64,000 bases of DNA from Streptomyces broussonetiae (GTDB lineage: Bacteria; Actinomycetota; Actinomycetes; Streptomycetales; Streptomycetaceae), in NCBI RefSeq assembly GCF_009796285.1, contig NZ_CP047020.1, forward strand, positions 7,688,001 through 7,752,000, read 5' to 3'. Made by a program: the position numbers and the translations under genes. A model generated the notes under the pieces. It had not been told where the DNA came from. It ran no database searches and saw only the letters and a list, made by a program, of their open reading frames with translations. Positions within the stretch are counted from its first letter, which is position 1, and each line of letters begins with the position of its first letter. This document shows positions 53,135 through 61,689 of this stretch, piece after piece.

Positions 53135-54211
53135 GTGACCTCGAGTGTGGTCGACGCACAGGCGATTGACCTGCGTGTGGTGCAACGCCAGGTTGATGGA
53201 GTGCTTGAGGACTTTCTGTCTGAGAAGGCCCGGGCGGCGACTGGCCGGGGGCATCCGCCGGAGGTCGTGCAGAGCGTCCGCGACTTCCTGGCAGCCGGCG
53301 GGAAGCGAATCAGGGCACTGCTGTGTGTGGTGGGCTGGCACGCCGCCGGCGGGCAGGGGGATGCGGCGTCGGCGGTGCGGGTGGCGGCGTCGCTGGAGCT
53401 GTTCGTGGCCTTCGCCCTCATCCACGACGACATCATGGACGACTCGGCCAGCCGCCGAGGCCGGCCCGCGGTCCACCGCGTGATGCGAGCCCAGCTGGGA
53501 GGCGGCGAGCGAGCTGAACGGCTGGGCGCGGGCGGCGCGCTGCTGGTGGGCAACCTCGCGCTGACGTGGGCGCAAGAGCTGTTGCACACTGCCCGGCTGG
53601 AGCCCGGGCGGCAGCGGTTGGTCCACGGCCTGTACGACGCGATGCTGGAGGAGGTGATGTACGGGCAGTACCTGGACGTCATGGGGACCGGCCGGGGCGC
53701 CGACGACATCGAGGCAGCCTTGCGGATCATCCGCTACAAGACCGCCACCGCGACGATCGAGCGGCCCCTGCAGTTGGGGGCCGCCGTCGCCGGGGCCGGT
53801 GAGGCCGTGATGGATACCTTCACCAGGCTGGGTCTGCCGCTGGGTGAGGCGTTCCAGCTGAGGGATGACCTGCTGGACGTCTTCGGCAGCCCAGACGGCG
53901 CGTGCGCGCCTGGCCTGAGCGACCTGCGAGAGGGCAAGCGGACCGTCCTGCTGGCCCTGGGACTGGGATTAGCCGACCCGGTCCAGCGGGAACGGCTTGG
54001 CCACTTGGTGGGCCGCGCCGCCCTGGAGGAACGTGAAGCGGCGGAGGTCCGGGACATTCTGCAGGTGACCGGGGCGCGGGAGCAGACCGAGCGGATGATC
54101 GCGTCCCGCTACGAACATGTGCTGCGCGTTCTGGATCAGGCTGGCTTCCCGCAGGCCGCAGATCGCGCGCTGCGTGGCCTGGCCGCCAAGGCCACCCAGT
54201 ACACCTCCTGA
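53135..54211 (+). CDS. Polyprenyl diphosphate synthase 1
   Basis: 358 residues from the GTG at 53135 (GGAGTGG 7 nt upstream). Trans-prenyltransferase of the isoprenyl diphosphate synthase family: the first Asp-rich motif is HDDIMDD (residues 97-103) with RRGRPAVH after it, and the second is QLRDDLLDVFG (244-248 the Asp core). GGKRIR near residue 55 binds IPP. It condenses IPP with allylic diphosphates to make a C15-C20 or longer chain; chain length cannot be fixed by eye. The second synthase follows 86 bp downstream. Putative isoprenoid locus with acyltransferase, phosphatase and ABC exporter genes. Confidence 0.92.
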   Translation: MTSSVVDAQAIDLRVVQRQVDGVLEDFLSEKARAATGRGHPPEVVQSVRDFLAAGGKRIRALLCVVGWHAAGGQGDAASAVRVAASLELFVAFALIHDDIMDDSASRRGRPAVHRVMRAQLGGGERAERLGAGGALLVGNLALTWAQELLHTARLEPGRQRLVHGLYDAMLEEVMYGQYLDVMGTGRGADDIEAALRIIRYKTATATIERPLQLGAAVAGAGEAVMDTFTRLGLPLGEAFQLRDDLLDVFGSPDGACAPGLSDLREGKRTVLLALGLGLADPVQRERLGHLVGRAALEEREAAEVRDILQVTGAREQTERMIASRYEHVLRVLDQAGFPQAADRALRGLAAKATQYTS

Positions 54212-54297
54212 CACCACGCGGCCTGGAGCCGTCAGCACCACCGTCGCTGGCGCACGGCCACGACTATGCCGTCCGACCTGAACAGAGAGAACGCTTG

Positions 54298-55368
54298 ATG
54301 ACCGAGCAGGTTATGCAACGCGTCGCCGAATATGAGCGCCGCTTCAACACACTCTTCGAGGAGTACTTCGACACGTTGAGCGCGCGGCTGGACGTGCCGT
54401 CGCTCAGCCGTTTCACCCCGGACTGCGTTGAGTTGCTGTGGGACGTCTCCTTGCGCGGCGGGAAGCGGTTCAGGGTCGTGGCACTGAACGAGGCAGCTCG
54501 CCTGGTGACCGCCGACCCGGTCGAAGGACTGGACGCTGCGGCGCTGAGCGTCGAGCTGCTGCAGACTTCCGGCCTGGTGCATGACGACGTCATCGATGAC
54601 GGTCCTGTCCGCCGGGGAGGCCCGTCCACTTACTACGCCTACCGCGAGCGGTTCCCCGAACACCCGCACACAGCCGTCGGTCTCACCGTGCTCGCGGGTG
54701 ACCTCGCACTCGTGATGTCCCTGCAGGTGCTGCTGGAGTCGAAGGCGCCGATGGGGGTGCGGCAGGCCATGGTCGAGGTCCAGACCCGGGCCGCGGCCGA
54801 CACGTTCATGGGGCAGATCATCGACGTCGAGCGGGACTTCATGACCACCCCGGACGAGGATGTCCTGCACTGCGTGGCCGACTACAAGACGGCACGCTAC
54901 TCGATCCTCGCGCCCATGCAGCTGGGACTGCTGGCCGCAGGGGAGCAGCCCTCCCTCTTTGAGGAAGAGCTGCGTGACTATGCGCGGCTGGTCGGGATCA
55001 GCGAAACGATGCGCGATGACTACCTGGACCTGTTCGGGGAGGCCGCCCGCCTGGGCAAGCCGACAGGCGCCGACATCCGCGACGGCAAGCACAGCTACAC
55101 CGTCAACGCCCTGCTGGCGGCCATCACCGGCCCGGAGCGTCGCACGGTGGAAGCGGCGCTCGGTGATTCGTCCTGCACGCCGGAAACCATCGCCGCCATC
55201 AGGGAGATCGGCGAACGCCGCGGCGTGGCAGACCAAATGCAGGCCTACATGCGCCGCTACGCGCAGCAGGCGTCCGCGGTGGCAGCCGGCTGGCGGTCGC
55301 GGTGGAGGGAGGAGGCGGTCGCCTTCTTCGAGCAGCTGCCGCTGTGGAGCGTTGAGCGAGCCAGGTGA
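54298..55368 (+). CDS. Polyprenyl diphosphate synthase 2
   Basis: 356 residues from the ATG at 54298. First Asp motif HDDVIDD (95-101) with GPVRRGGPST, GGKRFR near residue 54, and second motif MRDDYLDLFG (240-244). Both motifs are intact. The protein is clearly different from synthase 1, so a heteromeric enzyme or two successive chain-length steps are possible. Its 3' end overlaps the antisense end of the acyltransferase gene by 170 bp. Confidence 0.92.
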   Translation: MTEQVMQRVAEYERRFNTLFEEYFDTLSARLDVPSLSRFTPDCVELLWDVSLRGGKRFRVVALNEAARLVTADPVEGLDAAALSVELLQTSGLVHDDVIDDGPVRRGGPSTYYAYRERFPEHPHTAVGLTVLAGDLALVMSLQVLLESKAPMGVRQAMVEVQTRAAADTFMGQIIDVERDFMTTPDEDVLHCVADYKTARYSILAPMQLGLLAAGEQPSLFEEELRDYARLVGISETMRDDYLDLFGEAARLGKPTGADIRDGKHSYTVNALLAAITGPERRTVEAALGDSSCTPETIAAIREIGERRGVADQMQAYMRRYAQQASAVAAGWRSRWREEAVAFFEQLPLWSVERAR

Positions 55369-56704
55369 CCAGCGACCGCACCACTGGCGTGATGCGCCCG
55401 GCCGGTGTGCACCGCGTGGATGCGGGATCGTCGCCCGCGGTCGGCGGGGCTGCGGCTGCCAGGTCCGCCAGTGCCTGCTGCCAGAGTTCGGGGAGGCTGT
55501 CGGCGTCGGGGAGTGCGGTGTCGATGCGGAAGCACGCGCTGGTTGTGTCGCCGTATGCCGTCGCCACGACAGCGATGGGGACACCGGGCGGGCAGCACAT
55601 GATGGGGTCGATGCGATGCACTTCCGCCTCGCCGTAGTGCAGCCGCTGGCGCACCACGAGATAGGAGGCGCAGACGGTGAGCCGGCCCGGGACCGTGCTC
55701 ACGTCCACAAGACGCTGGAACAGCCGCTGGGGAAGGCGGGTGAGTGCCGATCGCAGCACCGTCTTGTGTGCGGCCGACTTCAGGGTCGGGGTGCGCTCTC
55801 GTGTACGTGCCAGTCGCTGGTCCATCGTCATGGGTCCGCCGGGCAGGTCGATCCGCGTCAGGAACAGCCGGTTACCGGGTGCCGCTACTTCGTCGGGCGT
55901 GCGCAGGTTGACGGGCACCATCACCGGCAGGGCTGCGCAGGCGGCACGGGGCCATGCGTCCGTGGCCCATTGGGTGATCGCGTGGGCCAGAGCAGTGAGG
56001 TAGACGTCGTTGGTGCTGGCTGCGCCGGCGCGTGCTGCGGTGCGCAGACTGTCGGAGGGCGCCTGGGCCCACAGCAGGTGGCGGCGGCTGGACAGCGGAT
56101 GCGCGGCGGACTGCCACAGGCGGTGCTGGCGTGCGTGCCGCAGCAGGCTCACCGTGCTGCGCGCGACCTGGTGCGGGCTGGGCCGGGCGGTGGAGGAAAC
56201 GTCGTGTGCGAGCGCGGAGAACTCTTGCGGCCGCGGCCCGAACAGGGTTTCCAGGAACCTGATCACGTTGGCGCCGTCCTGGACGGCGTGGTGGGTGAGA
56301 TACAGCAGCGCGAACCCGTCGCGCACGTGGCCGTGCAGCAAGATCATGTGCCAAGCCGGGGCACCCTCTGGCCACGGTTCTCGCAGCCGTAGGCGCACCG
56401 CATCCTCGAGAGCCGACGGGCCTTCGCCGATGTGCTGGGCGAGAACGTGCCGGTCCATGTCCGGGTCGGCATGCGTCCACCGTGCAGAGGGCCCGCCGCC
56501 GGTCAGAAGGTGTGTCAGGCAAGGCAGGGTGTCAAGGTGGCCGGTGACGTGCTCGCGCAGCCCGGCCAGTTCGGGCACGGTGCCGCTCAGGTGCAGCACT
56601 ACCCCGATCGTCGCGTTGGCGTCCGGGTGCTGCGCCAGCTGTTCAGCCTTGAGCACGGCAAGGTCGGCGGGACTGGGGTCCGGAAACCGGCTCATCTTCC
56701 TCAT
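55199..56704 (-). CDS. WS/DGAT-like acyltransferase
   Basis: 501 residues from the ATG at 56704, which overlaps the PAP2-like stop (ATGA). Condensation-fold acyltransferase: catalytic motif YLTHHAVQDGANVIRFLE (HHxxxDG), the ASTNDVYLTALAHAI motif and PVNLRTPDE ... GNRLFLTRIDLP are as in wax ester synthase/diacylglycerol acyltransferases. It should move an acyl group from a CoA or carrier thioester to an alcohol. In this locus an isoprenoid alcohol released by the phosphatase is an attractive acceptor, but that is inference. The last 55 residues, opposite synthase 2, are low-complexity Arg/Pro and may be a tail from loss of an earlier stop. Confidence 0.85.
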   Translation of the reverse strand: MRKMSRFPDPSPADLAVLKAEQLAQHPDANATIGVVLHLSGTVPELAGLREHVTGHLDTLPCLTHLLTGGGPSARWTHADPDMDRHVLAQHIGEGPSALEDAVRLRLREPWPEGAPAWHMILLHGHVRDGFALLYLTHHAVQDGANVIRFLETLFGPRPQEFSALAHDVSSTARPSPHQVARSTVSLLRHARQHRLWQSAAHPLSSRRHLLWAQAPSDSLRTAARAGAASTNDVYLTALAHAITQWATDAWPRAACAALPVMVPVNLRTPDEVAAPGNRLFLTRIDLPGGPMTMDQRLARTRERTPTLKSAAHKTVLRSALTRLPQRLFQRLVDVSTVPGRLTVCASYLVVRQRLHYGEAEVHRIDPIMCCPPGVPIAVVATAYGDTTSACFRIDTALPDADSLPELWQQALADLAAAAPPTAGDDPASTRCTPAGRITPVVRSLVTWLAQRSTAAAARRRRPPPPSTATASRLPPRTPAARSGACRPAFGLPRRGVRRSP

Positions 56705-57372
56705 CCCAGGAACGTGTAGAGGGGGGTGCTGACGGCCGCGCCGATCAGCATCCCGACAGCGACCTGGCCGACGGTGTGGCAGTGCAGCCGGACGCGGGAC
56801 CAGCCGATCAGCACCACCAAGGGAGCCAGCACGAGCATCCAGGGGCCGAAGCCCGTCACGAGAATGGCGAGAGCGCCAGAGGCAACAGCAGAGTGCACCG
56901 ACACTTTCCAGAAGAACGTAATCATCAGCAGGGCGAGCAGGACAGCGACCATCGCCGTTACGAGCGCCACCACCGCCGCGGGAGCATCCAGTGCGTACAG
57001 CAGTGCGCTGCCGGTGAGGACCGAGCCCATCACCCCGGGGGCGGCCACGATGCGGTCCTGCCTGCGCCGCACGTGCCGGTCGCCCCAGTACCGGCGGCGC
57101 TCACCGAAGCGAAGGATTAGCGTGGGCAGCACCGCGGTGAACAACGCGGCGAACAATCCCCAGCCCAGGCCGGCCCAGCCGTCGGCGTGCCAGCCCAACA
57201 GCGGGGCCAGGATGAGCATCCAGTTCCGGGGCTCGCCGCCGTCACTGAGCAGCCACGCCCAGCACGCTTCACCTCGCGGCACCAGCTCATCCGCGGCCGC
57301 CTGGGCAGGGCCGACACCAGGAGGGGCTGATACGTCCGGTGGAGCGGCCGAAGCCTGGTTGCATTGCGACAC
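56701..57372 (-). CDS. PAP2-superfamily membrane phosphatase
   Basis: 223 residues from the GTG at 57372. Five or six hydrophobic helices. The PAP2 motifs are modified: SVHSAVASG stands for the usual PSGH block, and GWSRVRLHCHTVGQVAVG for SRxxxxxHxxxD, with Gln where Asp is usual. Homologues dephosphorylate lipid phosphates or prenyl diphosphates at the membrane. The 4-bp overlap with the acyltransferase gene shows co-translation. A prenyl diphosphate from the two synthases is the likely substrate, by context. Confidence 0.8.
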   Translation of the reverse strand: MSQCNQASAAPPDVSAPPGVGPAQAAADELVPRGEACWAWLLSDGGEPRNWMLILAPLLGWHADGWAGLGWGLFAALFTAVLPTLILRFGERRRYWGDRHVRRRQDRIVAAPGVMGSVLTGSALLYALDAPAAVVALVTAMVAVLLALLMITFFWKVSVHSAVASGALAILVTGFGPWMLVLAPLVVLIGWSRVRLHCHTVGQVAVGMLIGAAVSTPLYTFLG

Positions 57373-57451
57373 TCGCTACGTCCCGCCCCTCCGTAAGGTG
57401 TTGCCGCCGTGTTCGGCGTCCATCATCCAAACGACGTGCTCACCAGGCCCG

Positions 57452-58267
57452 TCACGGCACCAGCGCGCCCTGCTCGACACTCGCCGTTTCTTTTCGGGTC
57501 GCCGCGCGTGACTGGCGGCTGCGCGTCCGGGCGGTGAAGGCGGCCAGGCCCAGGGCAGCCATGCCCACCGCCCAGCCTCCGCCCAGTAGCAGGCCGGTGA
57601 CCGGCACCACCTGCAGACCGGCCGCGGTCACCGAGGTCTGAACCGCTGCGTAGGCCGGGAGGAAGCGCACCACGAGGCTGTCCGCGTCCGGGTTGATCAG
57701 CGGGTTCTGCAGCACCAGATCGATGGAACTGATCATGATGGCGAGGAACATGCCGGCCAGCTCGCTGCGCACCACGGCCGCCAGCACGATCCCGATACCG
57801 CCGTAGACCAAGGCGCCGGTGAACATGCCCGCAGCGAGCACCAAGGGCTGCTCGGGCCGCCAGAACAGGTGCATCCACGCGGTGGTGTAGGCGGCGACGA
57901 GGGCCGCGACCAGCAGGAGCGCGGTGCACTTGGCGATCGCCAGACACGAGCGTGGATAGCCGGCGCGCGCCAGACGCTGGTCGAAGAGCGCGGAGCGGGC
58001 TGTGGCGACGAACATCATGAAAGCGATGACCAGCGAAAGGGCCTGCAGCGCACCGTTGATCTGGAGCAGGATGTTGCCGTCCATGACCACCGTGCGGCCG
58101 ATCGACCGGATGCGGAACCGCAAGGGAGTGGAGGGCACCACAGTGAAGGCCAGCGTGGTCCACAGCGGCACGAACAGGACCACGATGAGCAACGCCAGCC
58201 GGTTACGGGCCTGCTCGATCAGCGCAAAACGCAAGGCCGTGCGGAAGCAGGACCACCACCGCGTCAT
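57452..58267 (-). CDS. ABC-2-type transporter permease
   Basis: 271 residues, ATG at 58267 overlapping the ATPase stop (ATGA). Six hydrophobic helices with long extracytoplasmic loop after the first (TPLRFRIRSIGRTVVMDGNI) and a charged C-terminus. It forms the membrane part of an export ABC transporter with the ATPase encoded just upstream. It ends 80 bp before the PAP2-like gene start and shares its direction, so one operon of transporter, phosphatase and acyltransferase is likely. Confidence 0.85.
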   Translation of the reverse strand: MTRWWSCFRTALRFALIEQARNRLALLIVVLFVPLWTTLAFTVVPSTPLRFRIRSIGRTVVMDGNILLQINGALQALSLVIAFMMFVATARSALFDQRLARAGYPRSCLAIAKCTALLLVAALVAAYTTAWMHLFWRPEQPLVLAAGMFTGALVYGGIGIVLAAVVRSELAGMFLAIMISSIDLVLQNPLINPDADSLVVRFLPAYAAVQTSVTAAGLQVVPVTGLLLGGGWAVGMAALGLAAFTARTRSRQSRAATRKETASVEQGALVP

Positions 58268-58926
58268 ACCGCTGCCCTCCCCGCTTCGGTCTGCTCCGTC
58301 TGCAGCAATACGCCTGCCTGAAGGCGGTACAGGATGTCCAGGCGCGAGGCGTCGTAGGCGAGATGGGAGACCACGAGCACCGCGCAGCCCCGGTCCCGCA
58401 AGGCCGCGGCCAGGTCCCAGAACCGCAGATAGGTCTCCCAGTCGAAGCCCTGGTACGGCTCGTCCAGAAGGAGCACCTGAGGGTCGTGCATCAAGGCCAG
58501 GACCAGGTTGAGTTTCTGGCGTGTGCCGCCGCTGAGTGCGGCCACCGGCTCGTGCCGGTAGTCGCTGAAGTTCAGCTCCTCCAGCAGCTCGTAGGCCCGA
58601 GTCAGATGGCTGATGCCATAGGCGGCCTGGAAGAACTGCAGGTGCTGTTCGACGGTGAACGCCTGGTGGAGCACGGTCCCCTGCGGGCAGCAGCCCAGCC
58701 GGCCTGCCCGCTCCACGGTGCCACTGTCTGCAGCGAGATCTCCGGCCAGGATGCGCAGCAGGGTGCTCTTCCCGGCCCCGTTCTCGCCGACGATGCCCAC
58801 CAGCTGGCCCGGACAGAGATCCAGGAACACCCCGCGCAGGACAGGACGATCCCGGTAGCCCTTGCGTACATCCCGCACGTCCAGAACCGGACCAACTGCA
58901 CTCACCGCTCCACCCTCCACGCCCAT
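58264..58926 (-). CDS. ABC transporter ATP-binding protein
   Basis: 220 residues from the ATG at 58926; GTG at 58905 is better spaced from GGTGGAG and GTG 58968 is also open. Walker A GIVGENGAGKSTLLR, signature LSGGTRQKLNL, Walker B VLLLDEPYQGFD and the H-loop VVSHLAYDAS are complete. It powers the ABC-2 permease with which it overlaps by 4 bp. Likely an exporter or immunity transporter for the locus product. Confidence 0.92.
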   Translation of the reverse strand: MGVEGGAVSAVGPVLDVRDVRKGYRDRPVLRGVFLDLCPGQLVGIVGENGAGKSTLLRILAGDLAADSGTVERAGRLGCCPQGTVLHQAFTVEQHLQFFQAAYGISHLTRAYELLEELNFSDYRHEPVAALSGGTRQKLNLVLALMHDPQVLLLDEPYQGFDWETYLRFWDLAAALRDRGCAVLVVSHLAYDASRLDILYRLQAGVLLQTEQTEAGRAAV

Positions 58927-59056
58927 CGCTTCCTTCAGGGCCAGCCTGTTGCGACCGAGTGCAGTCACGACCTCCTCGGCTGCACCGCCCCCAGCAACGG
59001 GCGGGAACCGGCGGTGCCCCGCAAGGACAGCTCAGTCGTGTAACGACGACGGCCGT

Positions 59057-60661
59057 TCACAGGACACGACCGATGAGGCAGTCAGATCCGCCACGCGCGA
59101 TCATTGACGAACCCGAATTACCAAGAGCCTCACTTACACATACACGTACGGTTCGTTCGTCGACCCGTCCCGGAATCTGCGAACTCCCGCGCTTCCGTCC
59201 ACGCCGCCTGTTCCCGGCGAGCTGGGACCAGCGCTGGGCGGTTGCGGGGCTGATGCCGAAGAGGTCGGCGACCACGATGGGCGGCAGATCGGTGATGGCC
59301 TCCATCAGCGCAGTGTTGCGCGCGGCACGTACGGGGAGCCCGTGCTGCCTCATCTGGTCTGCCAGACCTGCCGGATTGCGGGGGCGGCCGGGCACGACGC
59401 CGGGCAGGAGGAGTCGCTGGCCTGACGGGGTCAGGGCTTCTCCGGGGTTGGTGATCTGCTCGTCAAGCAGGCGTGCCGGCGCCGGCGGGAGCAGCACCGG
59501 GTGGGCCTCGGCGTCTTGGTGGAACTGGTCCGTGGTGAGTTCGACGATGCGCGTCAGCGGCAGGGCGTAGAGGCGAACCAGAGCGCCGATGATCCTTACG
59601 TGCAGGGGGAGTTCGGTATCGGTCAGACAGCGTCGCAGTTCGGCCTGGTGGGTGGTCTCGTCCTGGAAGGTGCCGGGGGCCTGGGTCGGCCGGTGGTGGA
59701 TCTCCAGGTCGCGGACGATGTGGCGGGCATGTGCCCAGCGGACGAACGGGATGAGGCACGTGCGCTGGGTCGCATGTGTGCTTGTCCAGTCGTCCAGGTG
59801 CGCCTGTGAGAGGTCTCGGACGTGCAGGTCCTGGTCATCCAGCCAGGCGAGGAACCTGATGGTGACGCGGATGCCGGTGCAGTCTCCCTTGAAGGCAGCC
59901 AGGCTGTAGCGGCCCCGGGCGGCCCGGCGCCGGGCATCCTTGACGATGCCCCATTCTGCGAAGGGCCGGATGAGTGTGACGTGGTGAGCCGGAAGCCGGG
60001 CGAGTTTGCCCGTCAGCCAAATCTCCAGCCGAGCGAGGTTCTCCTGTCGCTGGGGCAGGACACCAGCGGTCACCAGTAGCCCGCGGACGTAGGCGGTGTT
60101 CGCATCTGGCGGGAGCGCGTCCAGTGCCTGGTGCGTGAGGGGGTCCGCGGCCTGGGCCAGGCGTGCCAGCAGCCGTGCGGCGGGGCTGCGGCGGATCCAC
60201 TCCAGGACCGGGTAGGGGTTGGTGACGTCGGTGAGGACGGCTTCCAGGGCTGCCAGACCGGCGGGGACCTCGCCGGCGGTGTTGGTGAGAAGGTCGTGCA
60301 CCTTGTGCCGTAGGGAGCATTCCGGGCACCGCCCGTCCGGCCGCAGGTCCGCGCTGGCATGGCACGTCCCGACGGCTCCACCGTGGGTGCAGCACGTGGC
60401 GCACAGGCCCGACTCGCCGTCGTGTGTGACGCAGACCAGGATCCGGGTGGTCTCGCATCCGGCGCAGGGCGAGGGGTTGACGCGCCGTCGGCGGTAGCAG
60501 CCACTGCACACCGGGCCCAGCGGCCAGAAGGGTTGCGCCAGCGGGCCGCGCCCTCGATGTAGATCTCCCGGCGCCGGATCGCATCGCGCAGCGCGACCAG
60601 GACGCACAGCTCGTACGGGATGCGCTCGACCCTGCCCTTGTCGTCGACAACGGCCTCGCAC
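59057..60661 (-). pseudogene. Recombinase-like zinc-finger protein, 5' end replaced by Tn3 sequence
   Basis: Native sequence runs from about 60,530 to 59057. It has Cys clusters (GPVCSGCYRRRR, CAGCETTRILV, CATCCTHGG, CPECSLRHK), then a helical region ending in a degenerate tyrosine-recombinase-like domain (YALPLTRIVELTTDQFH, LLPGVVPGRPRNPAGLA, IVVADLFGISPATAQRW). The family is common in Streptomyces and usually has one more N-terminal zinc cluster, missing here. Upstream of 60,530 the frame runs through Tn3 sequence in the wrong frame. No complete catalytic R/H/R/Y set is visible even in the intact part, so its role is unknown. Confidence 0.65.
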
Positions 60662-60983
60662 CAGTCCTTGCGTACGACGCCGTCCATCGGCACCACGTCC
60701 GCGGCGTCGTAGAGGCGAGTCTTGCCGTCGACGTCGGCGTACTTCTCCAGCAGCGCGAGCGCGTCCATCACAGGCCGTAGGCGGTGTTGTTGCAGCGGAA
60801 TCCCAGCGTCCGCAGCAGCGGCGGCAGCATCTGCCGGTAGTAGGAGCTGTAGGAGGAGCGCAGCGTGGTGCGGACCTTGGCTTTGAAGACCTTCTCGTTC
60901 GCCTTCGCCTCGGCCACTAGGCCGCGCAGCGTCTGCTCCCCGACCACCGGGTAGAGGGCTGTGCCTTCCAGCGCTCCGGCCAT
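60531..60983 (-). pseudogene. Tn3-family transposase, N-terminal-to-middle part
   Basis: Two frames: ALYPVVGEQTLRGLVAEAKA with LRSSYSSYYRQMLPPLLRTL and FRCNNTAYG, then after a missing base near 60,775 MDALALLEKYADVDGKTRLY, VPMDGVVRKDWCEAVVDDKG and REIYIEGAARWRNP. This is the N-terminal half of a Tn3-type transposase. Its end (RWRNP) is followed in the family by the DDLP sequence that begins the fragment at 51771, so both are halves of one gene. Confidence 0.8.
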
Positions 60984-61410
60984 GAAGTCGACCTGACCCT
61001 GTCCGGGCCGGTCAACGCCGACAACGTCGACCCCTGGCGCACCATCAGCGACTCCTTCCCCTGGCGCGGTCGGACCGAACCGCTGACAAGCACAGCATCC
61101 CGACTACCTCACCGTGATGCCCTACGCGTCGTTGACCAGCAGCTTCATGGGATGTCGGCCACGATCCACGACCGAGTGAGACCGCCGGTGTTCCAGGGTG
61201 AAGGCACCCGCGAATGGTGATGACCGGGCGCCCCCACGCTGTCGGCATTCCGAGTCCGGTCCGCGAGCCTGCGTACTGTCGGCTGCCCTGGCGTGCCCTC
61301 ATGTACAGGAGGAGCAACCTCGTGCCTCCACAGTCGGAGGGTACGGTCGAGCGGCAGGTCGGCGAGTTCACCCTGGGCGCTCCGCTCGCCACCGCGCCCT
61401 GCATGGCCTG
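60984..61410. other. Gene-poor interval
   Basis: 427 bp to the right of the Tn3 fragment. A short rightward frame reads VNADNVDPWRTISDSFPWRG without a start or family. No RNA gene, repeat or hairpin of note until the dispersed repeat at 61411. Confidence 0.35.
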
Positions 61411-61630
61411 GCCGCCATCTGCGCCTTTGGCTTCCCAGGACGCGGCTTCGTGCGTGCGCGATGCGTGAGCGGATGGTGCGGCACGAGGCGTCACGAGCGG
61501 GATGAGGTACGACCCCGCAGGGTCCTGATCAGGCGGAACAACACCCTGCGGCAGCGTTGAGCACCACCCGGCAAGGATTCGATCCCACTCCTAAAGCGGA
61601 TGTCGCAAGTTCACATCCTGCCGGGTGCAC
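61411..61630 (+). repeat. Dispersed repeat with tRNA-Arg(CCT)-like 3' half, copy 2
   Basis: Second copy of the repeat at 26008-26212, same orientation, about 80% alike. Its last 45 bases, CTCCTAAAGCGGATGTCGC, AAGTTCA, CATCCTGCCGGGTGCAC, follow the anticodon loop to acceptor end of tRNA-Arg(CCT) with only a few changes. There is no matching 5' half, so this is a 3'-end duplication such as integrases leave. Confidence 0.65.
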
Positions 61631-61689
61631 ACAGGCCAGGGGCCCCGCAGAGATCCGGGGTCCTTGGCGTTTCCGGGGTGGGGGACCGT

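Noticed and set aside
53086..55368. Terpene cyclase function for the prenyl synthase pair
   Set aside because: Both proteins have the two Asp-rich motifs and GGKR of chain-elongating synthases, and no cyclase-type NSE motif is seen.
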